From Hybos culiciformis (taxonomy: Eukaryota > Arthropoda > Insecta > Diptera > Hybotidae): DNA of 64,000 bases. Made by a program: the position numbers and the translations under genes. The notes beneath the pieces are model-generated. The model was not told the origin of the DNA. It did not search any database and saw nothing but the letters and a program-made list of their open reading frames with translations. Numbering within the stretch: the stretch's first letter is position 1; the number at the start of each line of letters is the position of its first letter. Below, piece after piece: positions 12,331-26,500 of the stretch. The stretch is from the NCBI GenBank assembly GCA_964007475.1, contig OZ023273.1, positions 25,097,557-25,161,556 of the forward strand, read 5' to 3'.

Positions 12331-14501
12331 AAATCACATTGGTGGCAGGAATTCTGTCGGGATGTGTTTGTGCTGCAATTGTAGCTTGGTTTGTCATGCG
12401 ATATCGTCAGCGCAAACGTAAGCTTAAAGGTATAAATCATGAATCGCCATTAACGTTTCAACCACCAAGACGTCCGACTGCTGTTCGATCTCCAAGTGGG
12501 CAACCACCACATTACTTAAAAAAATCACCATCTCCAACGAATCCAAAGCCACCACCTGGATCTAATGGTAAGTGCTTAGTTTTAAAATTTTAAATTTACT
12601 CAAACTTAAAGATTTACGAACCAAAAGTAGAGGAGACTCTTCTCAATTGAATATATGGTTTTTTAAACGATCCCACCAATACGGGCTTGAATTTGAATAA
12701 ACTACTGTCTCTTCGGGTACATGATAGCCGAACATTATTTTTGCCGGTGAACCCTTTAGTGGCTGTAGGCCCCTTTAGTGACTGTAAGCTGGGTCAAAAA
12801 TAATGTTATATATAATTTTTTTCTTTATCTAAATAATTATAATCTGCTTTTTAATTTTGTGGGTATGAAATGTAGCAGTCGATTTTAAAAATAGTAATAA
12901 GATTATGACACCGACATGTGGTTCAGGATAATTTAAGTTTCCTTTCACCTATAATCATAGAAAATTATTATATCTCCCTACCAATATTATATCAAGTTCT
13001 GAACAATGTTTTCATAGTTTCCCAGCTCGAATCGTGAACTTAATTTAAAATCGATTTCAATATTTATACCGAACAGACAAACAAACAAACAGATACACAA
13101 TGAAAGCGAGTAGATCCGTTCTGACCTATGTTTAAAGTTTCAAGTCTCTAACTGATCGAAAAACTAATCTACTTACACTTTCTAGGATCATCATTGCACC
13201 CGCCACAAGACTTATCCCCAATGGGTCAACATCATACCATTAAATATTCCGAAGAAAATGAAATGAAGCCACATACTTATGTAAGTGGTGGCGAGCTAGG
13301 TAAATCTGCTGAACTTGAAAGCCCAGATGGAAGTCACATTGATGGAGAATACGGTAAATTGGGTACCGTAGTTTTTAAATTACGTTATTTAACTGAAAAG
13401 AATGCATTGGTTGTTTCAATTGTACGTTGTCGTGGATTACCTGGAAAACCTGGGCCATCTGGAACTGGTGACATTCCAACTGGAATGAATGGCAAAACAC
13501 AATCAGCAACTGATCCCTATGTTAAATTACAATTGTTGCCAGAAAAACAGCATAAAGTCAAAACTAGGTATGAAAATTTTTTTAAACTAATAATCGCTTG
13601 CACTCGAAATTTTTATTTGACTATGGATTGAATGATCCATCTTATTTTTGTTGTTGTAATTTAAAAAAAAATATATCGTCGATTTGAAGGTAAAAAACAC
13701 CTTAATCAATAATATAAAAAAGTGGCACTAACAAAGTTATGATACCTTGATTTAAGAGAAAAAATTATTAAAACCGGTCAATAAATGTCGCCCTTTGAGA
13801 TACAAAAAGGTTTGTTTGGTAAAAATCAGCAGATTTATATATAGATGAGAAAGTATGTAAATGTACATTATTAAAGTTAATAATTTTTTAATTTAACTAT
13901 TCACCATTTCGTAATTATTAGAGTAATTTAACAAAATTATGATTTTATTAAAGTTACCTACGATATATTTCGTTTCCACGTTATGTTCTGTATAATAGAT
14001 CTGTATACTATAATTTTGATTACTTAGAACATCTAAAAGAAAAAAATATGCATATACAAACTACATATATACAACGTACAAGCTACAAGATATAACTTAA
14101 CTATACTATAGCATTTTCAGTGATTGATTAGTCACGTTTCCGTGCTGTGACAAATTTCATACATAAATGTTATGATATGATGATAAGATATTTTTCACCC
14201 AATAACAATATTAATCCCTCTTCGTTATAAAATTTATTAAAATGACCTATTTTTAGGAGCAAGTTATCCAAAAAAAAATTTTTGTTTTTGCGTGAGTGCG
14301 ATAATTCCTTTAATAAAGCATAAAAATACATTTTTATTCTCTGTCAAAATAAAAAAAAATGTTGAAAATTGGTTTTATGTTTTTATTTATTTATTATTAT
14401 CAAAGCCTTAACATGAAATGGGGGAACTAAACAATTTGTGCCATTCAACAAGTTCAAAATGCCTAATTTAACGCATAAAAGAAATTATTATTAAAATTAT
14501 A

Positions 14502-14537
<36 letters not shown>

Positions 14538-17500
14538 ATGTTCTTTTTTACTGTTCGACATAAATACAAATTTTTTCTTGCTTCGAAAAAATTTAAAAAT
14601 TTCCATTTTCGTTCATTCATGTTTCACATCGTAATATTTTGAATGAAAATAAAATTAAATAAGCTATTGAATTTCTTCTCTGTATAGCACCATATATAAG
14701 TTAATTTTCGGCTTTAATTTAAGTTACAAATTAAAACACAAATTTATTTTCTTATTAAAAAAAAAAATATTCATTTTTCATTGATCACCAAATTTTATTT
14801 TTGTTAAGCAGATTCTAGAACTAATGTTGGCCAAATCTAATTACCTGCAATAGTGTAGATACCGAATATTTGAATTTCATTTCACAAATTTTTATTGCGA
14901 AAAATAAAATTAAAATTAAATAGTAATTTTTGATCTTTTAGTTTTTATAGAATAATACAACGAAAATGCAAATTCAGATAAAATGAATATAAAATTTATA
15001 TTAAGGAACCTTTGCGTGTAATTATTTTAAAAATTCGATTGTTGAAATTACGACAGTACTATTCTCAGGTTTGATATAGTATAAGAATTAACAAGACAAA
15101 TATTTAAGGTGAATGTTGTATAAAAAAAACATTCAGAATCAATTTTAAATAATCAAATAGATGCCTTGCTTAAGTCAAAATTCACTTAAATACCTCTACT
15201 ATCGGTTGAAAAAAAATGTATATATTTTAACTTAACTTATTTGAACAATTGCAAAATATAAAAATACACCTGCCAATCAATTTTACCTCTCCGTTGATTT
15301 CAAAATTGTTTGCACCAAACCAATAAAGATAAAAAAAAAATATTTATGTCCTAAAAATATTATTATTTCATATACAATTATAGATATAAAGGTTTTGTTA
15401 TGTTTTGATTATTAGATTCTTTCGCTTTCGCAGAAACTCCAATAAAAAATATTATAAAAAAAAATACACAAAAATAATTTTATGTTTTTGATAATAATTA
15501 TGAATGGAAATTTAAAAGCTTTTAAAAATTTTTTTTTTGTGAAAATTCCTCTCATTCATTTCATTTAGAGGTAAAAAAAATTGTCCAATGTTAAATTAGT
15601 TGCCTTTTTTTAATAAAAAAAAATTACCAAAAAAATAAAAACCTTTTTTTATGCAAAATTATAATAAATATAAATATAATAAATATAAATTGATAATGGG
15701 TTTTATGCAATGAATTTATTTCTTTTACCTTTTTATCCTTATATTCTGTGAATTTTAATTTTACTTGTCAAATCCATTTTACCCTAATTAAAATATAATA
15801 GGTACCAAAACATTTCCGCACAATGAATTTTGAATGCGATTTCATTTAAAAACTTACTTAAAATAAAAAGATAAATATAGATGTATATTTTATTGAAATA
15901 GGCTGAAATATAAAATTAAAGTAAAGAAATTTGATTTATCCTGCATATCTCATATTGATGTATGTAAAGCGTTTGGATGTTATTCTATGAAACTGCATGT
16001 AAATAAAATAGAGTTAATGCAACTCAAAAACGTTTTTATATTTTTGAAAATTGGAAAATTACACTTGAATACTAATATTCAATTGCTAATTATTATTATT
16101 TTGGTTAATGAATTTTAATAGTTATTTCAATATTTCAACTTCGATATATAGACATATACATACATGTTTGTGAATTGATGGTGATAATTCAGTAATCAGT
16201 ACTAACGAAATAAACTTAAATATTATTTATTATACTCGTACACACCATTCGTAAACTTTATATTTTTAAGACTGAATTTCGACAAATAGTGTTCAACGTA
16301 TAATTAGATTACTGTATATTATTGTTGTCAATTGTAATAATAACTATAATTAATTGTTATTTTAATATGAATTAATATAATATTATTCTAAATCTGTAAT
16401 ATTAATCTTTTTTTATTTGATTTAAATTGAAAATCTGTGAAGGATGTAATCCGATAGATGAATTGAAAAAATAAATAAAGCCTAAAAGTTTGCAGTTGTA
16501 AATTCGATTATATTAAAAAGAAACTGAGATATTTACATAGGGAGTTGAATAATGGCAAGTCGCATAAGATCAATTGAATTTATTTCACTTTCTGAACCAC
16601 GTATACCAATTTAATAAACTTGACAGAACATTATTTGACTTCACATCCCAATTGATTTGGATTTTGCTGTAAAAGGAAAAAAAAAATATTTTTGCTCTTT
16701 TTGCAAAATTTAATACAAACATTTGTTATCAGTTTCAATCAGCTTAGGCATTGTGTCAAATTAAATAAAGTAACAAAAAATCATTTAACTTCATTATATT
16801 GTTTTGAAAAAGCCATAAAGTTTATTGACCACTTGTCACTTTGTATTGTTGCACCAAATCTACATTTATCTTAAATAAATATCTTAATTAATTTGCAAAT
16901 TTGAAACCACATAATGCCTAGGCCTACACGACATAATGTATACCAAAAAAAAAAACGACATAAAGAATTTGTATGATAGTCATATGTCGTTTTTTCGTAC
17001 ATATTATTGTCATAGACATTATGGCAGGGCCTTTTGTTTGTTCTATCAATTCGTGAATTACGAATATAATATAATGTAATATAATATAGGTAAGGTATCT
17101 ATACTTCTTTCTGTACTCAAATCGAATTTTAAAAAAATTGATTTATTGATGCTTGAATGTCTAACATTTTTTTCTTACAATAATATGGAGTACCTTTATT
17201 CAAGCTAGGTGTAGGATAAGTTTTTTTTGCTAGTTGTGGAAATGTGACATAAAAATATTCAGCTTCGAAACTAGACGACAGAAGTACATATGCAATTAAT
17301 CAAACTATATACTATATACTTACCAAAAAATTATCCCAATTTGTAAAGTTAAGAATTTTGGGATACGGAAATTCTTGAATCAAGTCAACTTTTCTTATCG
17401 GTTAAATAAAATCTACTATTCTGTTTTCAAATGCTCGATGCTACTGATTTAATTTTGAAAAAGAAAACTTGAATTCAGGGCTGCCAGATGGAATGAATGA

Positions 17501-20500
17501 AATTTCCTCAAATTTTCAAGAAATTTCCCCAAAATAGACACTTTTTTAAAAAAATTCCTCAAATTTTTTTTTATATTTTTCTGTACTAAAATTTTCTTCT
17601 GCCCTAAATTAGAAAAAAAAATAAATTGTATAACGGTTTTACTCACTTCAGTTTTTCCCCAAAAACAGCTTGATTTTGCAAGATTTCCTCAAATTTTTAA
17701 TGTGTTCAGATTTTATGCGGTACTTATATGTTGTAAATCAAAAAGTTTAGTTCCAACAATAGATTTTGAGCTCAACGTACGTAGAAGAATATGGTAATGA
17801 TATAAATTTCTTAAAATCATTAGGGTGAAAAAAATTTACGAGTCTGAAATTTTAAATATTATTGATTGCCAACGTTAGCACAATATTTCTGAATTTCTTC
17901 AAATTTTCCTCAGAATAAAACGTTTTCCTCAAATTTTCCCCACGTTTTTTTTAACTTTTTTTTTTCCCCCGAAATTAAAAATTTCCTCAGTTTGGGGAAA
18001 AAATTCCTCAATCTGGCAGCCCTGCTTGAATTTAACAAATTAATCTCTTTAAAGGTATTTGGAATTAATTTATGATTATTTTATACAGACATTAATTTAA
18101 AGTACTTCCCGTAAAAAATAATTTAAAATTTAAATTACGGCAATAAATCTTCCATACACTGATATACATACACCCTAATCGTCACATAGTTAGACCTCTT
18201 AATATATTATTACCTTATTTACAGAAGCAATAATGTAAGACCACAGCCAAATGCACTGCAGACGAAATAAGTTCATACAACTTTATAAAAATATAAACAG
18301 CTATCGATTAACTCCATTTCATAGTAAAAGTTATGAATATTTATACAAATTGAAATGGAGTTAATTATTTTGAACTTATTCGTATGTCTACATACTACAG
18401 TATATTTGTCCGTGGTAAAACATAAAATATATATATATGCACAATAGCTAACAAATTGGGTCAAAGTATTCAATGAAAGTTTTAAATTATTTAATATCAG
18501 ATCAAATATATTTTTTCCAATTATATTAATAGAATGATAACAATATAATAATGTACTATGTATGCTAGTTTATCCACTCCATAAATAAAAAACATTATTT
18601 AAATGATATTGTGAAATACTAATTTGCGGCAATAAGGGCTTATGTTATCAAAAAAAAAAATACTTTTGGAAGTATTAGTTTCTATGACTTTAGCGAATAT
18701 GTATTTCAACATGTTGAAACATCAGAACCTAGAAAAATAAAATTAATGATTTGAAAGATTATCACAACTAAGTGAAATAAAATTGTATATGCAAATACTT
18801 AAGTGCTCATATATAAGTATGTGTATGTCAAAAAAATTGATTTGACTCAATTTACTACAATTTAATAATATTGCATATATGTGATTCGGTTTCATTTGTA
18901 TACAGAAAAATGCATGTTTTCATCGATTTTGCAGTCTGAGACAAGTGACAACTGTGCGTTCAGATTTTAATAACCATTGACCATTGACGTCTTCAAATAA
19001 AATAAATATATATATATACATATATATACTGCACATATAGTTTGTATTTAAAGATTATGATTGTGATGTGATTGATTAGTCTACACAAGACATTAATATA
19101 CATAATTTTGTTTTTAATAAACCTAATGTTCAAAACCCTTCTGGGATTATTGAAGATGGAAAAACTGACAATTTGAACTCATTTGTTTTTAAATTTTTGT
19201 TACTTTTGTCTTCAACTGGTCAATGTGCTTTATAATGTACATATTTAATCTAATATTCACTCGCACTCATTCTATGTTTAATATTATGTCGGCAATGAAA
19301 AGGAAAATTCATTGTTTAATGTTACCATCACATATCTTTATATTAAACATTGTATAGTATAATTGAGTATAATGTGTATGCCTTGAAAAAAAAATTAAAC
19401 TTTGTTTTGAGATTAAATTATTTTCTTTTATTATTTATTCTTATCGCATCTATGAAAACTTATTAAAACAAAAAAAAAATTAAATATAAAATCAAACAAC
19501 AAAAATCAAGATTTTTCTTTTATTTTTCCTTTTCTATTTTACTAAAATAATTCATTTTCACATTATAATATAATATATATTATATACAGCATTACTACAT
19601 ACAATATGTGAGGAAATTTTTTTCAAAGTAAAATAAAATTCTTGTATGTATGTACAGTACATGCATATAACCAGAGATGACAGAAAATATGAGATGTCGT
19701 ATTGGGTACTAAAAATTGTTTTTTTACATTTTTTGCTTTGGCGTATCACATTACCTATACGTCGCCAAACATGTTTAATACAATTTTTTTTTAAATAATG
19801 TATGAAAATAATAAAGTTTTATATTCTGTCTAAAGAAAAACAAAAAAAATTAAAGCACAGCAAGAAAAATAAAATTTTTTATTTATCGAACTCACTACCT
19901 TTTATATATATGTATATGGCTTTTCAATAACCTATTCAACAAATTGTTTGATGTTGTATTTAGCATGTTCGTGGACTTGCTCTGATACCTCCAAAGAAAA
20001 AAATGTAAAAATGTCATTTTAGTATCCAATGCGATATCTTACATTTTCTATCATCTCTGATACAACCTTGAAGTTGTCAACACAGATGTCAATATATGTA
20101 TAAAAATAAAAAGTAAAGAAACAAAATTATATGCATGTAAGTTTGTACTATAAATCTTGAATTTTCATCGATATTATTGGTATAATATCAACGTGAAGAT
20201 GGTTACCAATACGACATTATATATAGTAATTATTAATTCTGAACCTTATGTATCAAAATTAATTAAAAAAAATATTTTTTAAGAAAATCTCAAGAGGCAA
20301 TATAAAAAAGCTACAAAATTTAATTTATAATTAAAAATAAATAACAACTTGAAAATTGAATAAAATTAAGGAAAAAAAAGTTAAAAAACATATATACACA
20401 CACCTACGCCTAAGAATTATGTAGGTATTTTATTTTTCAAATTCAGCACAAAAAGTTAAAAGAATCAACAGAAACAGAAACTGAAATAATGAAATAAGCA

Positions 20501-23500
20501 TACCTTTTTTTTTTGCCCTGAAGAACTTAATAAATAACAAAGTGAAAAAGTGTTTTAATATTAGCACTGAATGAAGTATTTCCAGGTTTTTGAAAGTTCC
20601 AATAATATGGGAAATACTTGAAGATGTCTAATATTAATCTGAGTAAATCTTTATATAAATATTTTGCTATTTTGAGTAATATTTGTGAATTTTATTATTA
20701 AATCAATTTAAATATTTTTAATATATGTATATATTTTAATCTTTATTATAGTAATTTTAATTAGTATTACACTCGTAATCGTATAATATAAGAGATAAAT
20801 GTTAAACACCAAAAATAGAATAGCTGTGTGTGAAATTAAAAACTGTTAGAAAAGTTAAGCAAACTTTTGAAATTGAGGACTATTAAACAATTGGATCATC
20901 ATCATCATTCTTTTTGCGTAAAGAGTTTAAGTTTTTTTAAATTATTTTCACATAAATTAAGGAAAAGTCTTGTAAGCTTGAAGGTGAAAATTCTACTACG
21001 ACTAACGATAATTATTTTGCTGATTTTTTTTTTTAATTTACTTTACAAAAAGTATACTTAAGACTTTACTGTTGACCGTAATATTATTCGTTCCCATTTT
21101 AAGTTTTTGCAAATTATAATTTTATACTTAAGAGCCCTCAATGTGAAAAATTGCAAAAAATTGGTCTTAGTTTGGCTTTGATTGTAGGGTTACTACAATC
21201 TAGACTGAAGTGATTTTTTGATATGTTAGAGAGTATATAACTGGCTCCAGGGTAGGTGAGGCGGATTTTTTATATTTTGAGTTTTTGGCCCAAATGAGCC
21301 TTTAAAAAACTTGAACATATTTGCCTTGATTCTGAAGTAAAGGTAAAAGATAATAAAAAATCTCAAACGCAGAAATAAAGCTAAAATACCACTCTCCAGG
21401 GCTGGTGACGTGAAATTTTGAATTTCTTTAATTTCCTAAACAATTTTTAATTAATTTCATTTATTTCTAAGAATTTTTTTATTTTTTTGATAAATTACTG
21501 TTTCTGCACAGAAATAAAATTCAAATATAGTTTTGTGATTTTCTGGTAGAGGTGTTTTTCGTACAATTTTTGTCGCATTTTTCACGGCCGTTTATTTTCT
21601 GTAAAATAAAACAAAAAAAACTGCAAAAATAGAAAACAGAAATAGCAAACAGAATTTCACATGGAGGGCTCTTAATGATCGGAAACAAAATTTATATCTA
21701 TATATATAAAACTGAAGTTGTCTGTTTGTCTGTTTGTATGTTCCGAATAGGCTCCTAAACCGCTCAACCGATCGTTTTCAAACTTACACCATGTCTTTCT
21801 GTCAGGTCGGGGGTCGTTATAGGCTATTTTAAAATTTGATTGACCTCCTACCCAGGGACCTCCCATCGGGCCGGACTAGAAAAGTTCGTCCGATTTCATT
21901 CAAATTTGGTATGTAAAAAGAAGAACTGATTACACACAAATTTCGTAACAAAAAATTTGTTGACCTCCTACCCAGGGACCTCCTACCCAGGGATCTCCCA
22001 TGGGGGCGGACTTCAAAAGTTCGTCCGATTTCATTAAAATTTGGTATGTAAAAAGAACTGATTACACAAATTTCGTAACAAAAATTTTTTGACCTCCTAC
22101 CCAGGGACCTCCCATAGGGGCGGACTTCAAAAGTTCGTCCGATTTCATTCAAATTTGGTACGTAAAAAGATGAAGTGATTACACACAAATTTCGTAACAA
22201 AAAATTTATTGACCTCCTACCCTAGGGGAGGATTTGGTGCATAAAAATGATTAAACACACGAATTTCGTAACAAAAAATTTGGCCCCCTCTTTTTAGGAG
22301 GTCTCTTCGAATATATAGAAATCAATTTCTTTATTACTAATAACTACAAAATATTAAAAACTAAACCACTCAACCGATCGTTTCAAAATTTTTACCGTCT
22401 CTTTGTCACGGGTTCGTTATAGGCTATTTTAAAATTTGAATGGCTCCCTAACCAGAAACCCCTCCCGCGGAGGTCTGCAAAAGTTCTTCCGATTTCATTC
22501 AAATTTGATTAATAAAAAGAGGAAATGGATAAAAACACAAATTTGGTTTGGTTTGGAAACCTGTTTAAGGGAAGAATATCTTTCGATTTCATACAATTTA
22601 AGTGTTGAATAAGTAGAAATGATAAATATTAATTCTTCTTAGATATTTTCCCAAATTTATAAAATAACTAGCTCCTATAATTGTTCATCAATCTGACAAC
22701 ATAAATTTCATTTAAAACGTATGTTCCACAACAACGTGTGTGCGGGTACAGCTAGTAACAATATATAATGCAGACATTTTTATTTTTATAATCATATTAT
22801 ACATATACATATATGTTTAAGGAAAATCAAAATTTCAGTTACAAGAAAACGTGCTCTAACAAGAAATGAAAGCATCGATTTTTTATTATTATTATTGAAG
22901 TGGATTAAAACTAAGTATATACAAACTTATTAAGTAAACAACAAAAGTTATTGATCTACATATCTTACAAATAATCTTGAAATAATAGGAAAAACAACTA
23001 CAATATGTAGTGTATAGTGTTAATTTATCCTGTCACTATACAATTTTTATCCTCATAAATATTTTTTGAAAAAAAACTGAATTTATATTTTAAAAAAAAA
23101 TACCTTAAATGTTTTCTTTATGTAAAAATATTTTCTTTAAACAAAATTTATAAGAAAAGAAATTTTTAGAAAATTAATAGTGCATAAACCACTTTGGCAC
23201 CATTTTATTAACAAAATGATCTAAAAAAAAGATGCTAAAGAATATTATATAAGATATAATATTTAATTATAGAAGATAGTAGACGTTTTATTATTTATAA
23301 TATTGTGCTAATTGTTATAGTTATTTTTAAATCCAAGTCAAAATGATAAAAAATAGCCCCTTTTTGAACAAATTATTTCACTTTTTTATTGTAAGAGACT
23401 TAGGTAATTCACTTTATAAAACATGGAATGCGTTTCATCAATAAACATTCTGTTGAACAGTCAGTATAAATTTAATAGATTGTTATGTATATCCAAATAA

Positions 23501-26500
23501 GGACTTTCGTCTTAAGGTTGTGTTGTAATGTCCCTGGAATCATTTAAAGTTCTCAAAATAAATAGTTAAGCCATATTTCATAATACACTCAAAATTGTAT
23601 TCAAACTTAAAATAAATAAGAACCTTTAAAAAATGTATGTACAAATTGAATTTATTTAAAAAAAATTTAAATCATCGCATCGTATCACAGCAATTATTTA
23701 CAAATCAAATAACTTCAAGCACGTTCATCGTTCACAAAGCTTGTATCAGTTTTGTAATATAGGTATATTAAAAATTTTATTACAAAGTTTATTTTCTTCT
23801 GTTTAAAAGTTCGCAGCAGTTATGGTATGTATTATTTTTTTCATTTAAACGAATTTCCTTTGCAAAAATTTCAATTCCCAAATGGTTTTTCAATTAACAA
23901 AAAACAAAAAAAAATTATACATATAAGATGTATGTGCAGTTCAATAAACTTTATGAAGCACAAAAGCTGTTGCACTATACTAATTATTTATCTATGTACC
24001 CTGAAGCTTATGATGTATGTGTATTGTGTACGTATGCATAACGATGATGCAATTCATTTTTCTTTGTACATACAAAATTAAATTCTAATAAATTTCAATC
24101 TAGTATTATAAAAAGATAATTTGCAAAATTGAAAAATTTAAGAGCTCTACTGTACACAAACATACCTACTCCGCATAATAAAATTTTTATGCTTATACAT
24201 ACTTTTTTAATCGCAGCAGTTATTTTCAATAAAGAATAGGAATAAACTACATAAATATATGCACCATTTTCATTTTTAATTACGTACTACAGGTTTATTC
24301 TATACAATGAGTGATGAGACTACCTTTACTTTATTTTCACTTATTATATTATTCTTATTAAACTCTATATAAGTAGATACTTCATAAAGAATCATTATTT
24401 TGTGTAATTCTTTTATACATTAATTTAATACTACGTCACACCGTTTTGAAATAACGTAAATAATATAGGGAAAGTTAATATGAAGAAATTCAACTCGAAG
24501 GATGCAATCGAACTAACAACAGTAGTATACTATAATTTTAATAATTTATCTGATATTTTTGTTGTATTTTAAGAAAAAGTTTCCAAATGAAAGGTAAACA
24601 TAAAGTCGTTAGTTTCTGTTATTTTGAAAATATAATGAATCAGTAGAATGTTTGGTATACGTGGGTCGCTTAGAAACATTTTTTAGCGGTAAAAATTATT
24701 AAAATCGGTTTGTTTATCAGGGAGTTGAAGCATTTCTGCAAACTGTCTTTTTGAGGCTGATGGTCTCTAAGATAGTAATTTTTGTTGTGACGAAGAAAAA
24801 ATGCAATGGTACAAATAAACGAAAAATAAAAGTGAAATGTCTAAATAAAAGTGAAATGTTCAAACCTCTTGAAAGTCTTTAAAACTACGTTTTGATTTGT
24901 ATCAAACGATTTATAGAAATACCAAAACTCCATATGACTACATTGACAAACTATGCGTTTTTGCTTCACTGTAATATAAGGTACGGTACTACAATGTACA
25001 CATTCAAATTAAGCCACAACAAAAAAATTAACTATGTATTTAGAAACTTCAAAGTATATAAGTATAATTTTCTATACAGTTTTTTTTATCAAAGAATATT
25101 ATATTCGTTCGTATAGTAAAGTGGGGTAAATTTTAAAAATCCTTTCTGTATAGTTTCTCTATGAAAAAAATAAAATAAAATGAAAATGACACAACCTCAA
25201 TTAGGCACAACATGATTATTTGTGATTGCTGATGGGGTGGGAAATGTTATATTACCATAAGGCCTATGTACACAAAAAAAAGAGAACAGATTATTTGCGT
25301 AAAATTAAAGAATTCATACTGTTACGAATATTAGTTGCTGTATTTTTTTAATACTTTTAAAATATTAACATAATGTAGAAACAATTTTGGTTTATTTGAA
25401 CCAAATTCCTTTTACTATCTTATGGGTACCTTCATTTTCTCTTTATTTTTCTTAAATTTAAGGCTCACAAAATTACAAAAAAATTTTTTTTAATAAATTT
25501 TCTGCTTTTAAATTAATTAGATCCCTTGTGGAAACAAAATCGCTAAAAAATGTAGGCATAAAGAAATTCACATAACAATTTCATTTAAAAACAGTAAAGG
25601 AAAAATTATAATAAATGTGGCATTAGAAACCAGATACCAAAATTTTTAAAATTTTTAATTTCTTTTATTTTTTTTTATTTAACACTACTAATTGTGTATA
25701 GGAAAATTATTCAATTATCAGAAAATTTCCCTTGAAAGAGGTTTGATTTTTTCGAAACTTAATTAAAACAAAAAAGAATATGACAGATATTAAAAAAAGG
25801 AAAATATATAAGTACATAATTTTTTGTTCTAAATAAATTTAAAATTTGTTTCTATGTTTCATTTTGAAGTAAATGTTATATTCCCACTATAAAAAAATTA
25901 TCGTTGTTTATCTAATGCTTTAATTCTTAGTTTTAAGATTTATTGGAACTTAAATTCGAGTCAGTGAATTCAGTAAATTCTTATTTCATATTTACTAACT
26001 TTACTAGTATTAAATGGCCAATTTTTTTTTTTTAATTTTCAATTATGTTTTCTCTCTCGTATTTAATTTTTTTAGATTTATTTTCTCAATTTAATTCAAC
26101 TTGATTAGTTTATGAAATCTAGAAATTATTCAATTACGAAACTATCTCTAAATGCTCAAAAATATGTAGAAATATTGAAAAATTTATAGGTAAGTACACC
26201 AGACTTGACCACAATTATGAAAAAAAAATATTTGTGAGCAAATATGCAAATAAAAAAAATATTTATCTTTTCAATCTTAACCCAGCTCCTCCTTCTTTAG
26301 TGATAAAAATGAATGTAAATTGTTGTAATTACGATCATTAAGTAATTATCATTATTTTATGGACAGTGACGTTGAACTTTGCAATTAGATGGTCCTAAGG
26401 CCATCTTAAAGTTTGACAGGAAATGCATGTAGGTAGTAATTTTTTATCGAAGCATTAGATAAACAACGATAATTTTTTTATGATAACTAAATAATTTTAA

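Noticed and set aside
21829..22200. Open frame encoding repeated [11 protein letters not shown] peptides
   Set aside because: It is the reverse strand of the Helitron-internal tandem repeat; periodicity explains the open frame.
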